This document shows positions 55,829 through 64,000 of a stretch of 64,000 bases of DNA, one piece after another. The position numbers and the translations under genes were made by a program. A model generated the notes under the pieces. The model searched no databases. It was not told the DNA's origin and saw only the letters and a program-made list of their open reading frames with translations. Position 1 is the stretch's first letter. Each line of letters opens with the position of its first letter. Source of the stretch: Clostridia bacterium (GTDB lineage Bacteria; Bacillota; Clostridia; Christensenellales; Pumilibacteraceae); the NCBI GenBank assembly GCA_017623455.1, contig JAGAPA010000079.1, positions 116,421-180,420 of the forward strand, written 5' to 3'.

Positions 55829-58165
55829 TTAGCTGTCGATTTCCTGTTCTAAGATTGCAGGGAGAAGACCGTCTGCTTGGGCTATTACGGTAAGCTTGCC
55901 TGCCTTGTTGGTCATCTTTACCGCAACACCGATTCTGCCTGCTCTCATCTTACGTGTAGAGAGGAAAATGCTCGAATGTTCGCTGATATCAGAGCCCGTG
56001 GAGTAGATTTTTCCTGCACCGCTTGCGGTAAACGAAACGGTGGGCGTAGCATCGTACACTTCGTTTCCGTCCTTATCCACAACGTAGCACGAAAGGATTG
56101 CAATGTCTTTGCCGTTTGCCTTTACGTCATCCGTGTCGAGAGAGAGCTTAAGTGCGTAGGGTGTGGAGGATGTAACCTTTTTATCCGTTGCAACGATCTG
56201 TCCGTTTTCGTCGTACGCTACAACCTCAATCTCGCCCGGTTCGTACGCAACCTGCCATTCGGCATGTCCCCACTTTTCAACCTCTTTTCTGCCAAGCGAA
56301 ACACCGTTTAAGAACAGCTCGCACGCAGGAGTATTGGTGTAGGCAACCACTCTGAATTCTCTGCCCTCAAATCCCCTGAAGTTCCAGTGTGGCAAAAGGT
56401 GAACCATGGGAGTAGTGAGCCAATGCGATTGGTTTTGATAGAACGCATCCTTCTTTTGCAAGAACAGATCGATAGCGCCGCTTTGAGAGCAAACTCTCGG
56501 CCAAACCGCCTCACCGCGGTGTTCAAACGCTATCCATTGATATCCGCCGAGTAACCATTCGTTGGAAGCAAGGTATTTCCAAGTAAACTCTCTTCCCTTA
56601 AAGTCTATCGAGCTATCTCTGTCGTATGCAGGCAAGTACGCCTTTGTGGGCTCGTCGTCAAAGTACCAACCTCTCGTAGTACCCGTAGCACAACACTCGG
56701 AGGAGAATACCGCCTTTTTAGGATACTTCTTATGCACGTATTCGTACATCGTCCAGTTGTAGTTTATACCCAAAGCCTCAAGCTCGTCATAAACCGTAGC
56801 CTTGTCGGGACTGTGACATACAGCCGTCATAATAACTCTCGAATCGTCAAGCTTGTGAGCAAGCGACATCAAAGTTTGAGCAATACGTCTGCCCTCTTCA
56901 GTCTTGTGATGCGGTTCTTCGTTGCCCACCGACCAGAAGAATACGCACGCGCGGTTTCTGTCGCGCTTCATAAGCATTTCAAGCTGAGCCTTGCCCTCGT
57001 CGGTAGACTCGAACCATCTCGTTTCATCCATAACGATAAAGCCGTTTTTGTCAAGCTCTTCCATAAGCGCTTCGGCTTGCGGATAGTGGCTCGTTCTATA
57101 ACCGTTTGCGCCCATTTCTTTCATAAGGCGAACCTTGTATCTGTGAATATTGTCGGGCACAGCCTTTCCCATAAGTCCGCAGTCCGCGTGTCCGCACACA
57201 CCCTTTATCTTATAATGCTTGCCGTTAATGAACATTCCCTTGTCAGGATCTAAGTAAAAAGTTCTGAATCCAAACTTAACCTCGTCGCTGTCCACTTCCG
57301 TTCCGTTAACAAAAACAGTAGCTTTCATTGTATAACGCGTGGGAGAATCGGGATAGTAGAGCGTAGGATCGTCTATATCAAACGTGTACTTAAACGTTCT
57401 TATGTCTTTATCCGCAATCTTTCCGCTTATTTCCTTTGTCGCAATAACATTGCCGCTTTCGTCCAATATCTCACCAACTATCTTTACGGTTTTCGCCTTA
57501 ACGTTGTCGTTTCTGATAGTGGTTTCGGTTTGTACTTTCCAGGTTTTATCGCATACGTATACGGGTTTTGCGTAAATTCCCCACAGATCCACCGACACAA
57601 GATCGGTCTTTATCATCTTAACGTGGCGATAAATTCCACCGCCCTCGTACCACCAGCCTTCGTGGTTTTGAGTGTTTACGTAAACGGCAAGGTGGTTGCG
57701 CTCGTTGTATTTTACAACGTCGGTAATGTCCACCTCAAACGAGTTGTATCCGCAAAAATTATGTTTAAGCAAGCATCCGTTAAGATATACCGTAGCATGT
57801 GTTGCAACACCCTCAAAAAGCAACGTTATGCGCTTGTTTTTGTCTTCTTCGCTAAGATCGAAACGCTTAACGTACCAAGCGTTATCGTATGGCAAAAATC
57901 CCAGCGCGTTGTTGTACTTAACGTCCGGAACGCCGTCAATAATATAATCGTGAGGAAGATTTATTCTTTCCCATTTTTCGCCCGTGTGCGCAGCGTCTAA
58001 ATTATAAGAATCGGGCTCGCAAAAATAATCCTTACAAGCAGGCCCCATGTGATAGCGCTCAGTCTTTGCGCTTATGTACGCAATGCCCTTATACGCGCCG
58101 TACTCGCTCTTGATATCCTTTCTGCAAAAGTACCAACCGTTATCAAAATCGACAATTTCTCTCAT
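55829..58165 (-). CDS. Glycoside hydrolase family 2 beta-galactosidase-like enzyme
   Basis: 778 residues. N-terminal sugar-binding domain (ITLLFEGVATHATVYLNGCLL, SFEVDITDVV), Ig-like domain, then the barrel (GFRTFYLDPDKGMFINGKHYKIKG, CGHADCGLMG). The acid/base Glu416 is in FWSVGNEE and the nucleophile Glu490 in FSSECCA. After the barrel come a DUF4982-like domain (ACELFLNGVSLGRKEVEKWGHAEW) and an Ig-like domain. This layout is that of many gut GH2 beta-galactosidases. No signal peptide. It is divergent from an AraC gene that probably controls it. Confidence 0.92.
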   Translation of the reverse strand: MREIVDFDNGWYFCRKDIKSEYGAYKGIAYISAKTERYHMGPACKDYFCEPDSYNLDAAHTGEKWERINLPHDYIIDGVPDVKYNNALGFLPYDNAWYVKRFDLSEEDKNKRITLLFEGVATHATVYLNGCLLKHNFCGYNSFEVDITDVVKYNERNHLAVYVNTQNHEGWWYEGGGIYRHVKMIKTDLVSVDLWGIYAKPVYVCDKTWKVQTETTIRNDNVKAKTVKIVGEILDESGNVIATKEISGKIADKDIRTFKYTFDIDDPTLYYPDSPTRYTMKATVFVNGTEVDSDEVKFGFRTFYLDPDKGMFINGKHYKIKGVCGHADCGLMGKAVPDNIHRYKVRLMKEMGANGYRTSHYPQAEALMEELDKNGFIVMDETRWFESTDEGKAQLEMLMKRDRNRACVFFWSVGNEEPHHKTEEGRRIAQTLMSLAHKLDDSRVIMTAVCHSPDKATVYDELEALGINYNWTMYEYVHKKYPKKAVFSSECCATGTTRGWYFDDEPTKAYLPAYDRDSSIDFKGREFTWKYLASNEWLLGGYQWIAFEHRGEAVWPRVCSQSGAIDLFLQKKDAFYQNQSHWLTTPMVHLLPHWNFRGFEGREFRVVAYTNTPACELFLNGVSLGRKEVEKWGHAEWQVAYEPGEIEVVAYDENGQIVATDKKVTSSTPYALKLSLDTDDVKANGKDIAILSCYVVDKDGNEVYDATPTVSFTASGAGKIYSTGSDISEHSSIFLSTRKMRAGRIGVAVKMTNKAGKLTVIAQADGLLPAILEQEIDS

Positions 58166-58204
58166 GACGTATCTCCTAAACTATAAAATTAAACGGAATA
58201 CCGT

Positions 58205-58347
58205 TGATTTGTTACAATTATTATAACAGCATAAAGCAGTTTTGTCTATGCCAAAATTGCTTTTTATATGGACAAAAAAAATATTTTTTTAAAAAAAGCC
58301 TTGCATACGGCGGTTTTATATGTTATAATTCGATAAAGGAGTGAAAT
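58205..58347. promoter_or_regulatory. Divergent promoter region of the GH2 and AraC genes
   Basis: Plus strand: TTGCAT (58301-58306) and TATAAT (58324-58329), 17 bases apart. Minus strand: TAGACA and TATAAT, 17 bases apart, near 58240-58215. GGACAAAAA (58270-58278), the complement of the TTTTTGTCC motif found near 43016 and 44995, lies between them. Confidence 0.7.
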
Positions 58348-59133
58348 ATGCGAGTACTGTTCGGTAAGGGTAGAAAGAGTACGGATTCCGACTCTCAACT
58401 TATCCTAAAAGTCAATAATTGCGGATCGTACAAGGAAGTAGACGAGGACGTGAAGATTTTGCGGTCGGAGGGTAGGAAAGACTATCACTTACTTTTCGTT
58501 GCAAACGGAGAGTTTAGAGTGGACGGGATTGCGTACGCAAGCGGACACTGTGCGCTTTACAGACCAAACGAGCCACATAACTATGTTTACAAATCGGCAG
58601 AAGGAAGCGTTTACTATTGGCTTCATTTCACAGGTACTGACGCCGGCGAAATTGTAAAGGATTTTGACGGCAGATGTTTGTGCTATAACGATAAAAGCTC
58701 GGACGTTAATAATATTTTGGAGATGATGATAAGCGCGTGCGTTAACGGTGGAGATAAAAGCGAAGAGTATATCGCCACGCTTTTAAGGGCGCTTTGTATT
58801 TTGCTGTGTGAGAAAAAAACCGAAAAGCCTTTTGCAAAAGCGATTGCAATGATGAGGGATTTTTCGCAACAGCACGTGCTTGCCGATTACGCGCAAGCCT
58901 CGTTTATGAGCGAAGGCCATTTTACCAAGGCGTTCAAGACCGCGTACGGGATTACTCCGCTAAAGTACAAAACCAAGCTCCAGACCGATCACGCAAAATT
59001 CCTGCTTGCCTCAACGTCCCTTAAAGTGTCGGCAGTATCAGCCCTCTCAGGCTTTTGCGATCCGTTATACTTTTCGAGGGTGTTCAAAAAAAACACGGGT
59101 TATTCGCCCGAACAATACAGAAAAAACTTATAA
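58348..59133 (+). CDS. AraC-family transcriptional regulator
   Basis: 261 residues. N-terminal cupin (GKDYHLLFVANGEFRVDGIAYA, HCALYRPNEPHNYVYKS) and C-terminal DNA-binding domain (FSQQHVLADYAQASFMSEGHF, KVSAVSALSGFCDPLYFSRVFKKNTGYSPEQYR). AAAGGAGTGAAAT precedes the ATG. It faces the GH2 gene and is followed after 121 bases by the DUF4091 gene, so both are candidate targets. Confidence 0.9.
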   Translation: MRVLFGKGRKSTDSDSQLILKVNNCGSYKEVDEDVKILRSEGRKDYHLLFVANGEFRVDGIAYASGHCALYRPNEPHNYVYKSAEGSVYYWLHFTGTDAGEIVKDFDGRCLCYNDKSSDVNNILEMMISACVNGGDKSEEYIATLLRALCILLCEKKTEKPFAKAIAMMRDFSQQHVLADYAQASFMSEGHFTKAFKTAYGITPLKYKTKLQTDHAKFLLASTSLKVSAVSALSGFCDPLYFSRVFKKNTGYSPEQYRKNL

Positions 59134-59254
59134 AGCGTTAGCAATTCAAGGTTATAAGTCAAAAAAATACAAACTGATATCAAGTAAATAATAACCACAT
59201 AAAAATAAAGAGAGTATAATTAAGTAAACTAAAAAACAGTTTAAGGAGAATATT

Positions 59255-60871
59255 ATGTCAATTACTTTCAAGCCAATCAATTCCATGCAAAGAGTTTTGT
59301 ACGCAATCGAGCCTACGTTTGAAGAAAAGCGAGCAACAGCACTAAAAAGAATGAAGTATGCGCTCCAAATAGCAATGTACACCGACGCACATTCTTATAA
59401 TCTTACTGTGGAAGCAGAGGGCAAGCTTAAGGACGTAATTACCGTGTACGAACAGCTCCCGGCTCCTGTTACTACTATTCCCCAAAATATAGACGAGTAC
59501 TACGAAACGACGTCCCCTGCGCTCGTGCCCGACGCGCTTATCAAGCACGAAAAACCGTTTGATCTACCGCCCCGTCAGTATAGAGCGGTAAGCGTAATTT
59601 TCGATATTACCGACAAGGTGAAAGCGGGCGAGTACGAAACCGTCTTCAACCTCAAAAACGAAAAGGGAGAAGTGGTAGCGTCCTGTTCGCATACTCTCAC
59701 CGTAAAGGACGTAAAACTTCCCGATACCGATCTTGTTCTTACAAACTGGATGCACTACGACTGTATTGCACAAAAGCACAAGGTAAAGCTTTTTGGCGAA
59801 GAGTTTTACAAGGTTTTCGCGTCTTACCTTAAGGTGTATACCGAGTGCGGTTATAATATGTTGCTCACTCCGCTTTTCACGCCTCCGCTTGATACAAAGA
59901 TAGGAAGCGAAAGGCAAACCGCACAGCTTATTGACGTAATCAAACTAAAAAACGGATACGATTTTGACTTTTCAAAGTTCGATAAATTCATTAAGTTTGC
60001 AAAGCGCAACGGCATCAAATATTTCGAGCTTTCGCACCTGTTCACGCAGTGGGGCGGAAACGCATGTCCTAAGATAGAGCTAAACGTAGGAAAGTCCAAT
60101 CAAGAGCGAATTTTCGGATGGGATGTACCGTCTACCGACATACGTTATCAGGATTTTCTTACCGCGTTCATCCCAAAGCTTATCGAAAGGCTTAAAAAAC
60201 TCGGCATAGACAAGTGCTCGTATTTCCACCTTACCGACGAGCCTAACGACAAACACATCGAAAAGTATACCGAGCTTAGAGAGTTCACAAAAGCGCTTAT
60301 CGGCGATATGCCCACGATGGATGCAATGAGCCATTACGAGTATTACGAAAAAGGACTTGTGGACGTTCCCGTTCCCGAAATAGACGTATACAAGCCGTTT
60401 AAGGAGAATGGAGTATATCCTCTGTTCGTTTATAACTGCTGTAATCCCTCTTGGGGAAATTATTCCAACCGCTTTTTATCCATGCCATTGCACCGTACTC
60501 GTATAATAGGCGCTCAGCTTTATCAAACGGGCGTGCAGGGGTATTTGCATTGGGGGTATAACTTTTATAACGCGCGTCTTTCCGTATGCGAGATAGATCC
60601 GTACAGAGTAACCGACGCAAACGCAGGCTTTCCGAGCGGTGACGGATTTATCGTCTATCCCATCAAGGGCGGAGCAACACATTCGCTTCGTTCGGTTGCA
60701 GGCTTCGAGGCGTTTGACGATTATCGCATTCTAAAGTACGCCGAAAAAGTTTTGGGTAAGGAGAAAGTGGACGGAATGTTGAAGGATTACGGTCTTGAAG
60801 GCTATAACGCGTACGCTCACAGCGCGCAGGCTCACTTCGATTTTATGCAGAAAGTCATTTCCGTGCTTTAA
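59255..60871 (+). CDS. DUF4091 (GH123-like) protein
   Basis: 538 residues. The N-terminal half is a beta-sandwich (PPRQYRAVSVIFDITDKVKAGEYETVF), the second half a TIM barrel with a C-terminal DUF4091 domain. FHLTDEPND (Asp328-Glu329) is placed like the Asp-Glu pair of GH123 N-acetylgalactosaminidases that work by substrate assistance. GGDGFIVYPIKGGATHSLR and SVAGFEAFDDYRILKYAEKVLG are typical of DUF4091. No signal peptide. Substrate unknown; a galactosamine-type sugar would fit the neighbouring galactosidase. TATAAT at 59215 and AAGGAG before the ATG. Confidence 0.85.
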   Translation: MSITFKPINSMQRVLYAIEPTFEEKRATALKRMKYALQIAMYTDAHSYNLTVEAEGKLKDVITVYEQLPAPVTTIPQNIDEYYETTSPALVPDALIKHEKPFDLPPRQYRAVSVIFDITDKVKAGEYETVFNLKNEKGEVVASCSHTLTVKDVKLPDTDLVLTNWMHYDCIAQKHKVKLFGEEFYKVFASYLKVYTECGYNMLLTPLFTPPLDTKIGSERQTAQLIDVIKLKNGYDFDFSKFDKFIKFAKRNGIKYFELSHLFTQWGGNACPKIELNVGKSNQERIFGWDVPSTDIRYQDFLTAFIPKLIERLKKLGIDKCSYFHLTDEPNDKHIEKYTELREFTKALIGDMPTMDAMSHYEYYEKGLVDVPVPEIDVYKPFKENGVYPLFVYNCCNPSWGNYSNRFLSMPLHRTRIIGAQLYQTGVQGYLHWGYNFYNARLSVCEIDPYRVTDANAGFPSGDGFIVYPIKGGATHSLRSVAGFEAFDDYRILKYAEKVLGKEKVDGMLKDYGLEGYNAYAHSAQAHFDFMQKVISVL

Positions 60872-60923
60872 GTGAAAATAAGATAAATAAACGGAGAAAA
60901 TTAAGACAAACAACAAAAAAACG

Positions 60924-60952
60924 TTGACAAATCCGTTTTGCCGTGTTACAAT
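60924..60952 (+). promoter_or_regulatory. Promoter of the riboswitch-controlled ATPase gene
   Basis: TTGACA at 60924-60929 and TACAAT at 60947-60952, 17 bases apart. Transcription would begin near 60960, at the first bases of the riboswitch. Confidence 0.85.
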
Positions 60953-60960
60953 ACTGTTGT

Positions 60961-61054
60961 TTCCGTGAGGGAGTAGTAAGCGCCGTGTTTTATGGCGGAG
61001 CAAGTTCAACATCCTGGCTTTTAGTCTGGCTTGCTTGAAATTACGAGACTCACG
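60961..61054 (+). ncRNA. yybP-ykoY manganese riboswitch
   Basis: P1 is CGTGAG (60964-60969) against CTCACG (61049-61054). The two conserved loops of the class are present: GGGAGTAG (60969-60976) after P1, and TTGAAATTACGA (61035-61046) before P1 closes; TTCAACATCCTGG and TCTGGCTTGCTTGAA form the paired middle helix. This class binds Mn2+ and often precedes metal exporters and P-type ATPases. It lies between a strong promoter and the ATPase gene at 61221. Confidence 0.88.
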
Positions 61055-61074
61055 TATGCCAAAAGGCGTTACGT

Positions 61075-61131
61075 GGTGTCTATATAACAACAAACACAAG
61101 ACACCAAAGTTAATTGCTTGGGTGTCTTTTT
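61075..61131 (+). terminator. Terminator/antiterminator of the manganese riboswitch
   Basis: AGACACC (61099-61105) pairs with GGTGTCT (61121-61127), followed by TTTTAATTTT: the terminator. A second GGTGTCT at 61075-61081 can take the same AGACACC, which would form an antiterminator. CACGTA, part of the P1 strand, can also pair with TACGTG at 61070-61075, linking the switch to ligand binding. Mn2+ should favour P1 and expression, by analogy with characterised members. Confidence 0.7.
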
Positions 61132-61220
61132 AATTTTATCGGAGATAAAGCAAGGTATACTTGGAGCTGTTTGGCATAAACGTAATATAAAAGTGTTAAT
61201 AATACAAAAAGGAGAAATAA

Positions 61221-63848
61221 ATGAAACCTTATTCAATGGAAGTGGATGCCGTTATCGAAACCTTGTCTTCTTCTCAAAGCTCGGGACTTACTAAAGAGCA
61301 AGTGGAAGAACTCAGAGAAAGATACGGTGAAAACAAACTCAAAGAAAAGAAGAAAAAATCACTTTTCCGTAAATTCTTGGAGCAATTCAAGGACGTTATG
61401 ATAATCATTCTTATCGTAGCGGCAATCGTATCCTTTGTTATTGCGTGCGTAGAGCAGAACCCGAGAGAATTTTTTGAGCCTGCGCTCATTCTTCTTATCG
61501 TTGTACTCAACGCAATAATGGGTGTGGCTCAGGAAAGCAAAGCAGAAAAAGCCCTTGACGCACTCAAGAATATGTCCGCACCACACGCCCGTGTTATAAG
61601 AGATGGAGAGGAAAAGATAATAAACGCAGATATGCTCGTTCCGGGTGATATTATACTGTTGGAGGCAGGCGATTTCGTGCCGGCGGATGCAAGACTTATC
61701 AAGTCAACGTCGCTCAAAAGCGAAGAATCCGCACTCACAGGCGAATCCGTTCCCTCCGAAAAGGACGCTTTGGCTCAGGTCAAAGAAGACGCACCCTTAG
61801 GCGATAGATGTAATATGGTATACTCGGGCTGTTCGATTACGTACGGTACGGCAACCGCGATCGTTACGGCAATCGGAATGAAGACCGAAATGGGTAATAT
61901 TGCAAATATGCTCGCGTCCGAAGGCGAAAGCCAAACGCCTCTTCAAAAGAAGCTCGCGTCCCTCGGTAAATATCTCGGTATCGTAGCTCTTGCCGCTTGT
62001 CTTGTGGTATTCATCGTAGGACTTGCAAGCGGAATAGAGGTTATAGATATCTTTATGACGGCAGTATCGCTCGCGGTTTCCGCAATCCCCGAAGGCTTGC
62101 CTGCAATCGTAACAATCGTTCTTTCCATAGGCGTTCAGCGTATGGTTAAAAAGAACGCGATCATCCGTAGACTTCCCGCGGTAGAAACTCTCGGTAGCGC
62201 GTCTATCATCTGCTCTGACAAAACGGGTACGCTTACCATGAATAGAATGACGCTCAAAAAGGCGTACGTAGACGGCGAAGATGGACTTGAGGATATTAGT
62301 GAAAACAACAGCGAAAAGGTCAGAAATCTTCTTATGCTCGGCACTCTCTGTTGCGATGGATCCGTAGTTTTTGCGGATGATAAAGAAACGCATATAGGCG
62401 ACCCCACCGAAACAGCAATCGTTTATGCGTCGCACAAAAACGGAATGGCAAAGGATGAGCTTAATGCAAAGTATCCCAGAATTGGCGGTATTCCATTTGA
62501 TTCCGACCGTAAGCTTATGAGTACGATAAACGTTATCGACGGAAAAAAGACGGTTATTGTAAAAGGCGCCGTTGACATGATGGAAAGCAGATGTTCAAGC
62601 GGAGATTTTGTAAAAGCAAAGTCAATAAACGACGAAATGAGTTCGTCCGCACTCCGTGTTCTCGCAATAGGCTATAAGGTTATCGATGAAGTTCCCGAAA
62701 CTCTCATCAGCGAAGAGCTTGAAAACGGTCTTACGTTCTTGGGACTTGTCGGTATGATCGATCCTCCGCGTCCCGAAGCAAAGGTTGCGGTTGCAACTTG
62801 CAGAGAGGCAGGAATCAAGCCCGTTATGATCACGGGCGACCACGTTGTTACCGCGTCCGCTATTGCTAAAGAGCTTGGAATTCTTCTTGACGGCGACAAA
62901 GCTATTACGGGCGCAATGCTCGACGAAATGTCCGATGAACAGCTTGATAAAGAGGTGGAAAATATCTCCGTTTATGCAAGAGTTTCACCCGAAAATAAGA
63001 TACGTATTGTAAAAGCTTGGCAACGAAAAGGTCAGGTAGTATCCATGACGGGCGACGGTGTAAACGACGCGCCTGCGCTTAAAGCCGCCGATATCGGATG
63101 CGCAATGGGCATAACGGGTACGGACGTAGCTAAGGGCGCTGCGGATATGACTCTTACCGACGATAACTTCGCAACCATCGTTGACGCGGTAAAGGAAGGT
63201 AGGGGTATTTATGCCAATATCAAAAAGGTTGTGGGCTTCTTGCTCGGTACTAATATCGGCGAAATAGTGCTCGTGTTTATTGCAATGCTCGTATTCCATC
63301 AGTCCCCGCTTCTTTCCATGCAACTTTTGTGGATCAACCTTGTAACCGACTCGCTTCCTGCAATCGCGCTCGGTATGGAGCCTGTAGAGAATGGCGTAAT
63401 GAAGCAAAAACCCAAGCCCAAAAACGAAGGCATATTTGCTCACGGACTCGGTGTAAGAGTTGTGCTTCAGGGCTTCATGTTCGGTCTTCTTGCGCTTGGT
63501 GCATTCTGGATTGGCAACGTTATGACGGGCGATATAAACGTAGCAAGAACAATGTCGTTTATGACCCTTTCCGTATCTCAGGTAATCCACGCGTTCAATA
63601 TGCGTTCGGAACATTCGATTTTCGTTGTTGGACCGTTTGGCAACGGCAAACTCAACGGTGCTTGCCTCGTTTCGCTTTTGCTCGTAGCCTTCGTGCTCTT
63701 TACCCCCGGTGTAATGACCGCGTTCTCTATAGTATATCTCGATTGGGTAAAATACCTTATCTGCTTAGGACTTGCGTTTGTTCTCCTTGTTGTAATGGAG
63801 ATAGGTAAAGCAATAGGTTGTATTGTAAAGCGCTCCCGTAAAAATTAA
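61221..63848 (+). CDS. P-type cation ATPase (Ca2+/Mn2+-type), probable manganese exporter
   Basis: 875 residues of a type II P-type ATPase. Actuator motif LTGESVPSEK (about 172), phosphorylated Asp333 in ICSDKTGTLTMN, hinge GDGVNDAPA (611-619), and membrane-4 motif SAIPEGLPAIVTI, which is the ion site of the SERCA-like group; NLVTDSLPAIALGMEP is in membrane 6. Ten membrane segments are expected. Sequence alone says Ca2+ transporter, but the Mn2+ riboswitch in its leader points to Mn2+ export, as for YoaB of Lactococcus. AAAAAGGAGAAATAA precedes the ATG. Confidence 0.92.
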   Translation: MKPYSMEVDAVIETLSSSQSSGLTKEQVEELRERYGENKLKEKKKKSLFRKFLEQFKDVMIIILIVAAIVSFVIACVEQNPREFFEPALILLIVVLNAIMGVAQESKAEKALDALKNMSAPHARVIRDGEEKIINADMLVPGDIILLEAGDFVPADARLIKSTSLKSEESALTGESVPSEKDALAQVKEDAPLGDRCNMVYSGCSITYGTATAIVTAIGMKTEMGNIANMLASEGESQTPLQKKLASLGKYLGIVALAACLVVFIVGLASGIEVIDIFMTAVSLAVSAIPEGLPAIVTIVLSIGVQRMVKKNAIIRRLPAVETLGSASIICSDKTGTLTMNRMTLKKAYVDGEDGLEDISENNSEKVRNLLMLGTLCCDGSVVFADDKETHIGDPTETAIVYASHKNGMAKDELNAKYPRIGGIPFDSDRKLMSTINVIDGKKTVIVKGAVDMMESRCSSGDFVKAKSINDEMSSSALRVLAIGYKVIDEVPETLISEELENGLTFLGLVGMIDPPRPEAKVAVATCREAGIKPVMITGDHVVTASAIAKELGILLDGDKAITGAMLDEMSDEQLDKEVENISVYARVSPENKIRIVKAWQRKGQVVSMTGDGVNDAPALKAADIGCAMGITGTDVAKGAADMTLTDDNFATIVDAVKEGRGIYANIKKVVGFLLGTNIGEIVLVFIAMLVFHQSPLLSMQLLWINLVTDSLPAIALGMEPVENGVMKQKPKPKNEGIFAHGLGVRVVLQGFMFGLLALGAFWIGNVMTGDINVARTMSFMTLSVSQVIHAFNMRSEHSIFVVGPFGNGKLNGACLVSLLLVAFVLFTPGVMTAFSIVYLDWVKYLICLGLAFVLLVVMEIGKAIGCIVKRSRKN

Positions 63849-63865
63849 TTCAAAACTATTAAAAA

Positions 63866-64000
63866 GGCTCTGACACAACAGTAGGTTGATATTTGACGGA
63901 AAAGCCGCTACGAAATACAGCGTGTTTTGTTCGGTTACAGACTTTGCAAGTATGCGCCCTTACAAGAACACTTGTCTTTCTTGTGTTTTTCTCGTCAAAA
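63866..64000. mobile_element. Probable left end of an insertion sequence (truncated by the window edge)
   Basis: GGCTCTGACACAACAGTAGG, then TTTGACGGAAAAGCC and ACAGCGTG, begin right after the ATPase gene. The terminal GGCTNTGNCACAACA and internal TTTGACGGAAA-GCC match the 88-base element at 16543-16630. A GGCTCT end is reminiscent of ISL3-family ends; this is recalled, not checked. No transposase is visible before the window stops. Confidence 0.5.

Noticed and set aside
61797-62435. 212-codon minus-strand frame opposite the P-type ATPase
   Set aside because: Shadow of the ATPase gene; no family features.
61221-63848. Plain calcium-pump annotation
   Set aside because: Motifs fit a SERCA-like Ca2+ ATPase, but the Mn2+ riboswitch leader makes manganese the better-supported substrate; I kept both in the call.

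Overview
The window reads as a chromosome segment of a low- to mid-G+C, anaerobe-like Firmicutes/Clostridia bacterium, probably from a gut environment. Pointers are the trmN6-rsmI pair, the DUF1385-prmC-prfA block, many AraC-type regulators beside cytosolic glycosidases, InlB-type repeat lipoproteins, AGGAG ribosome binding sites and near-consensus TTGACA-17-TATAAT promoters. A more precise placement (for example an uncultured Christensenellales-like lineage) is a guess. No tRNA, rRNA or CRISPR array was recognised.

Layout. 1-10.1 kb is housekeeping: the 3' part of rpoC, then tilS, a trmN6-like methyltransferase, rsmI and dnaA in one operon, rpmE, a DUF1385-PrmC fusion gene and prfA. 10.1-12 kb is a repeat-rich stretch with two small XRE regulators and a small unknown gene divergent from one of them. 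12-15 kb is the complete proline operon proBAC. 15-18 kb holds two membrane proteins, a MITE-like element and a glnA of GSI-beta length. 18.4-29.6 kb mixes single-gene units: a sialidase-like/AraC fusion, a nitrilase/glycerophosphodiesterase fusion, a GH2 enzyme, ddl, a eukaryote-type icd and a GH36 alpha-galactosidase.

29.6-45 kb is a sugar and sugar-acid catabolic region with three AraC regulators: a mutarotase-like protein, an UlaG-like metallo-hydrolase, a galactonate dehydratase-like enzyme, a clan-A glycosidase, two SDRs, a 2-dehydro-3-deoxygalactonokinase, two Gfo/Idh/MocA oxidoreductases, two MDR proteins and an atypical type I dehydroquinase-fold protein. With GH36 (and perhaps the GH2 enzymes) releasing galactose, the set suggests an oxidative (De Ley-Doudoroff-like) galactose or galactonate route; the final aldolase is not in the window. 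45-53.2 kb encodes two lipoproteins, a GH43-like propeller enzyme and an 1818-residue multidomain protein. 53.6-55.7 kb is a zinc ribbon-TIR-transmembrane-LRR protein. 55.8-60.9 kb has a GH2 beta-galactosidase-like enzyme, its divergent AraC regulator and a DUF4091 protein. The window closes with a yybP-ykoY (Mn2+) riboswitch, its P-type ATPase, and what looks like the left end of an insertion sequence.

The least explained material lies between genes: a family of stem-loop repeats with conserved flanks whose stems change sequence but keep pairing, and a second composite repeat in which three different short hairpins occupy the same slots. Three gene fusions (sialidase-AraC, nitrilase-GDPD, DUF1385-PrmC) also deserve attention.
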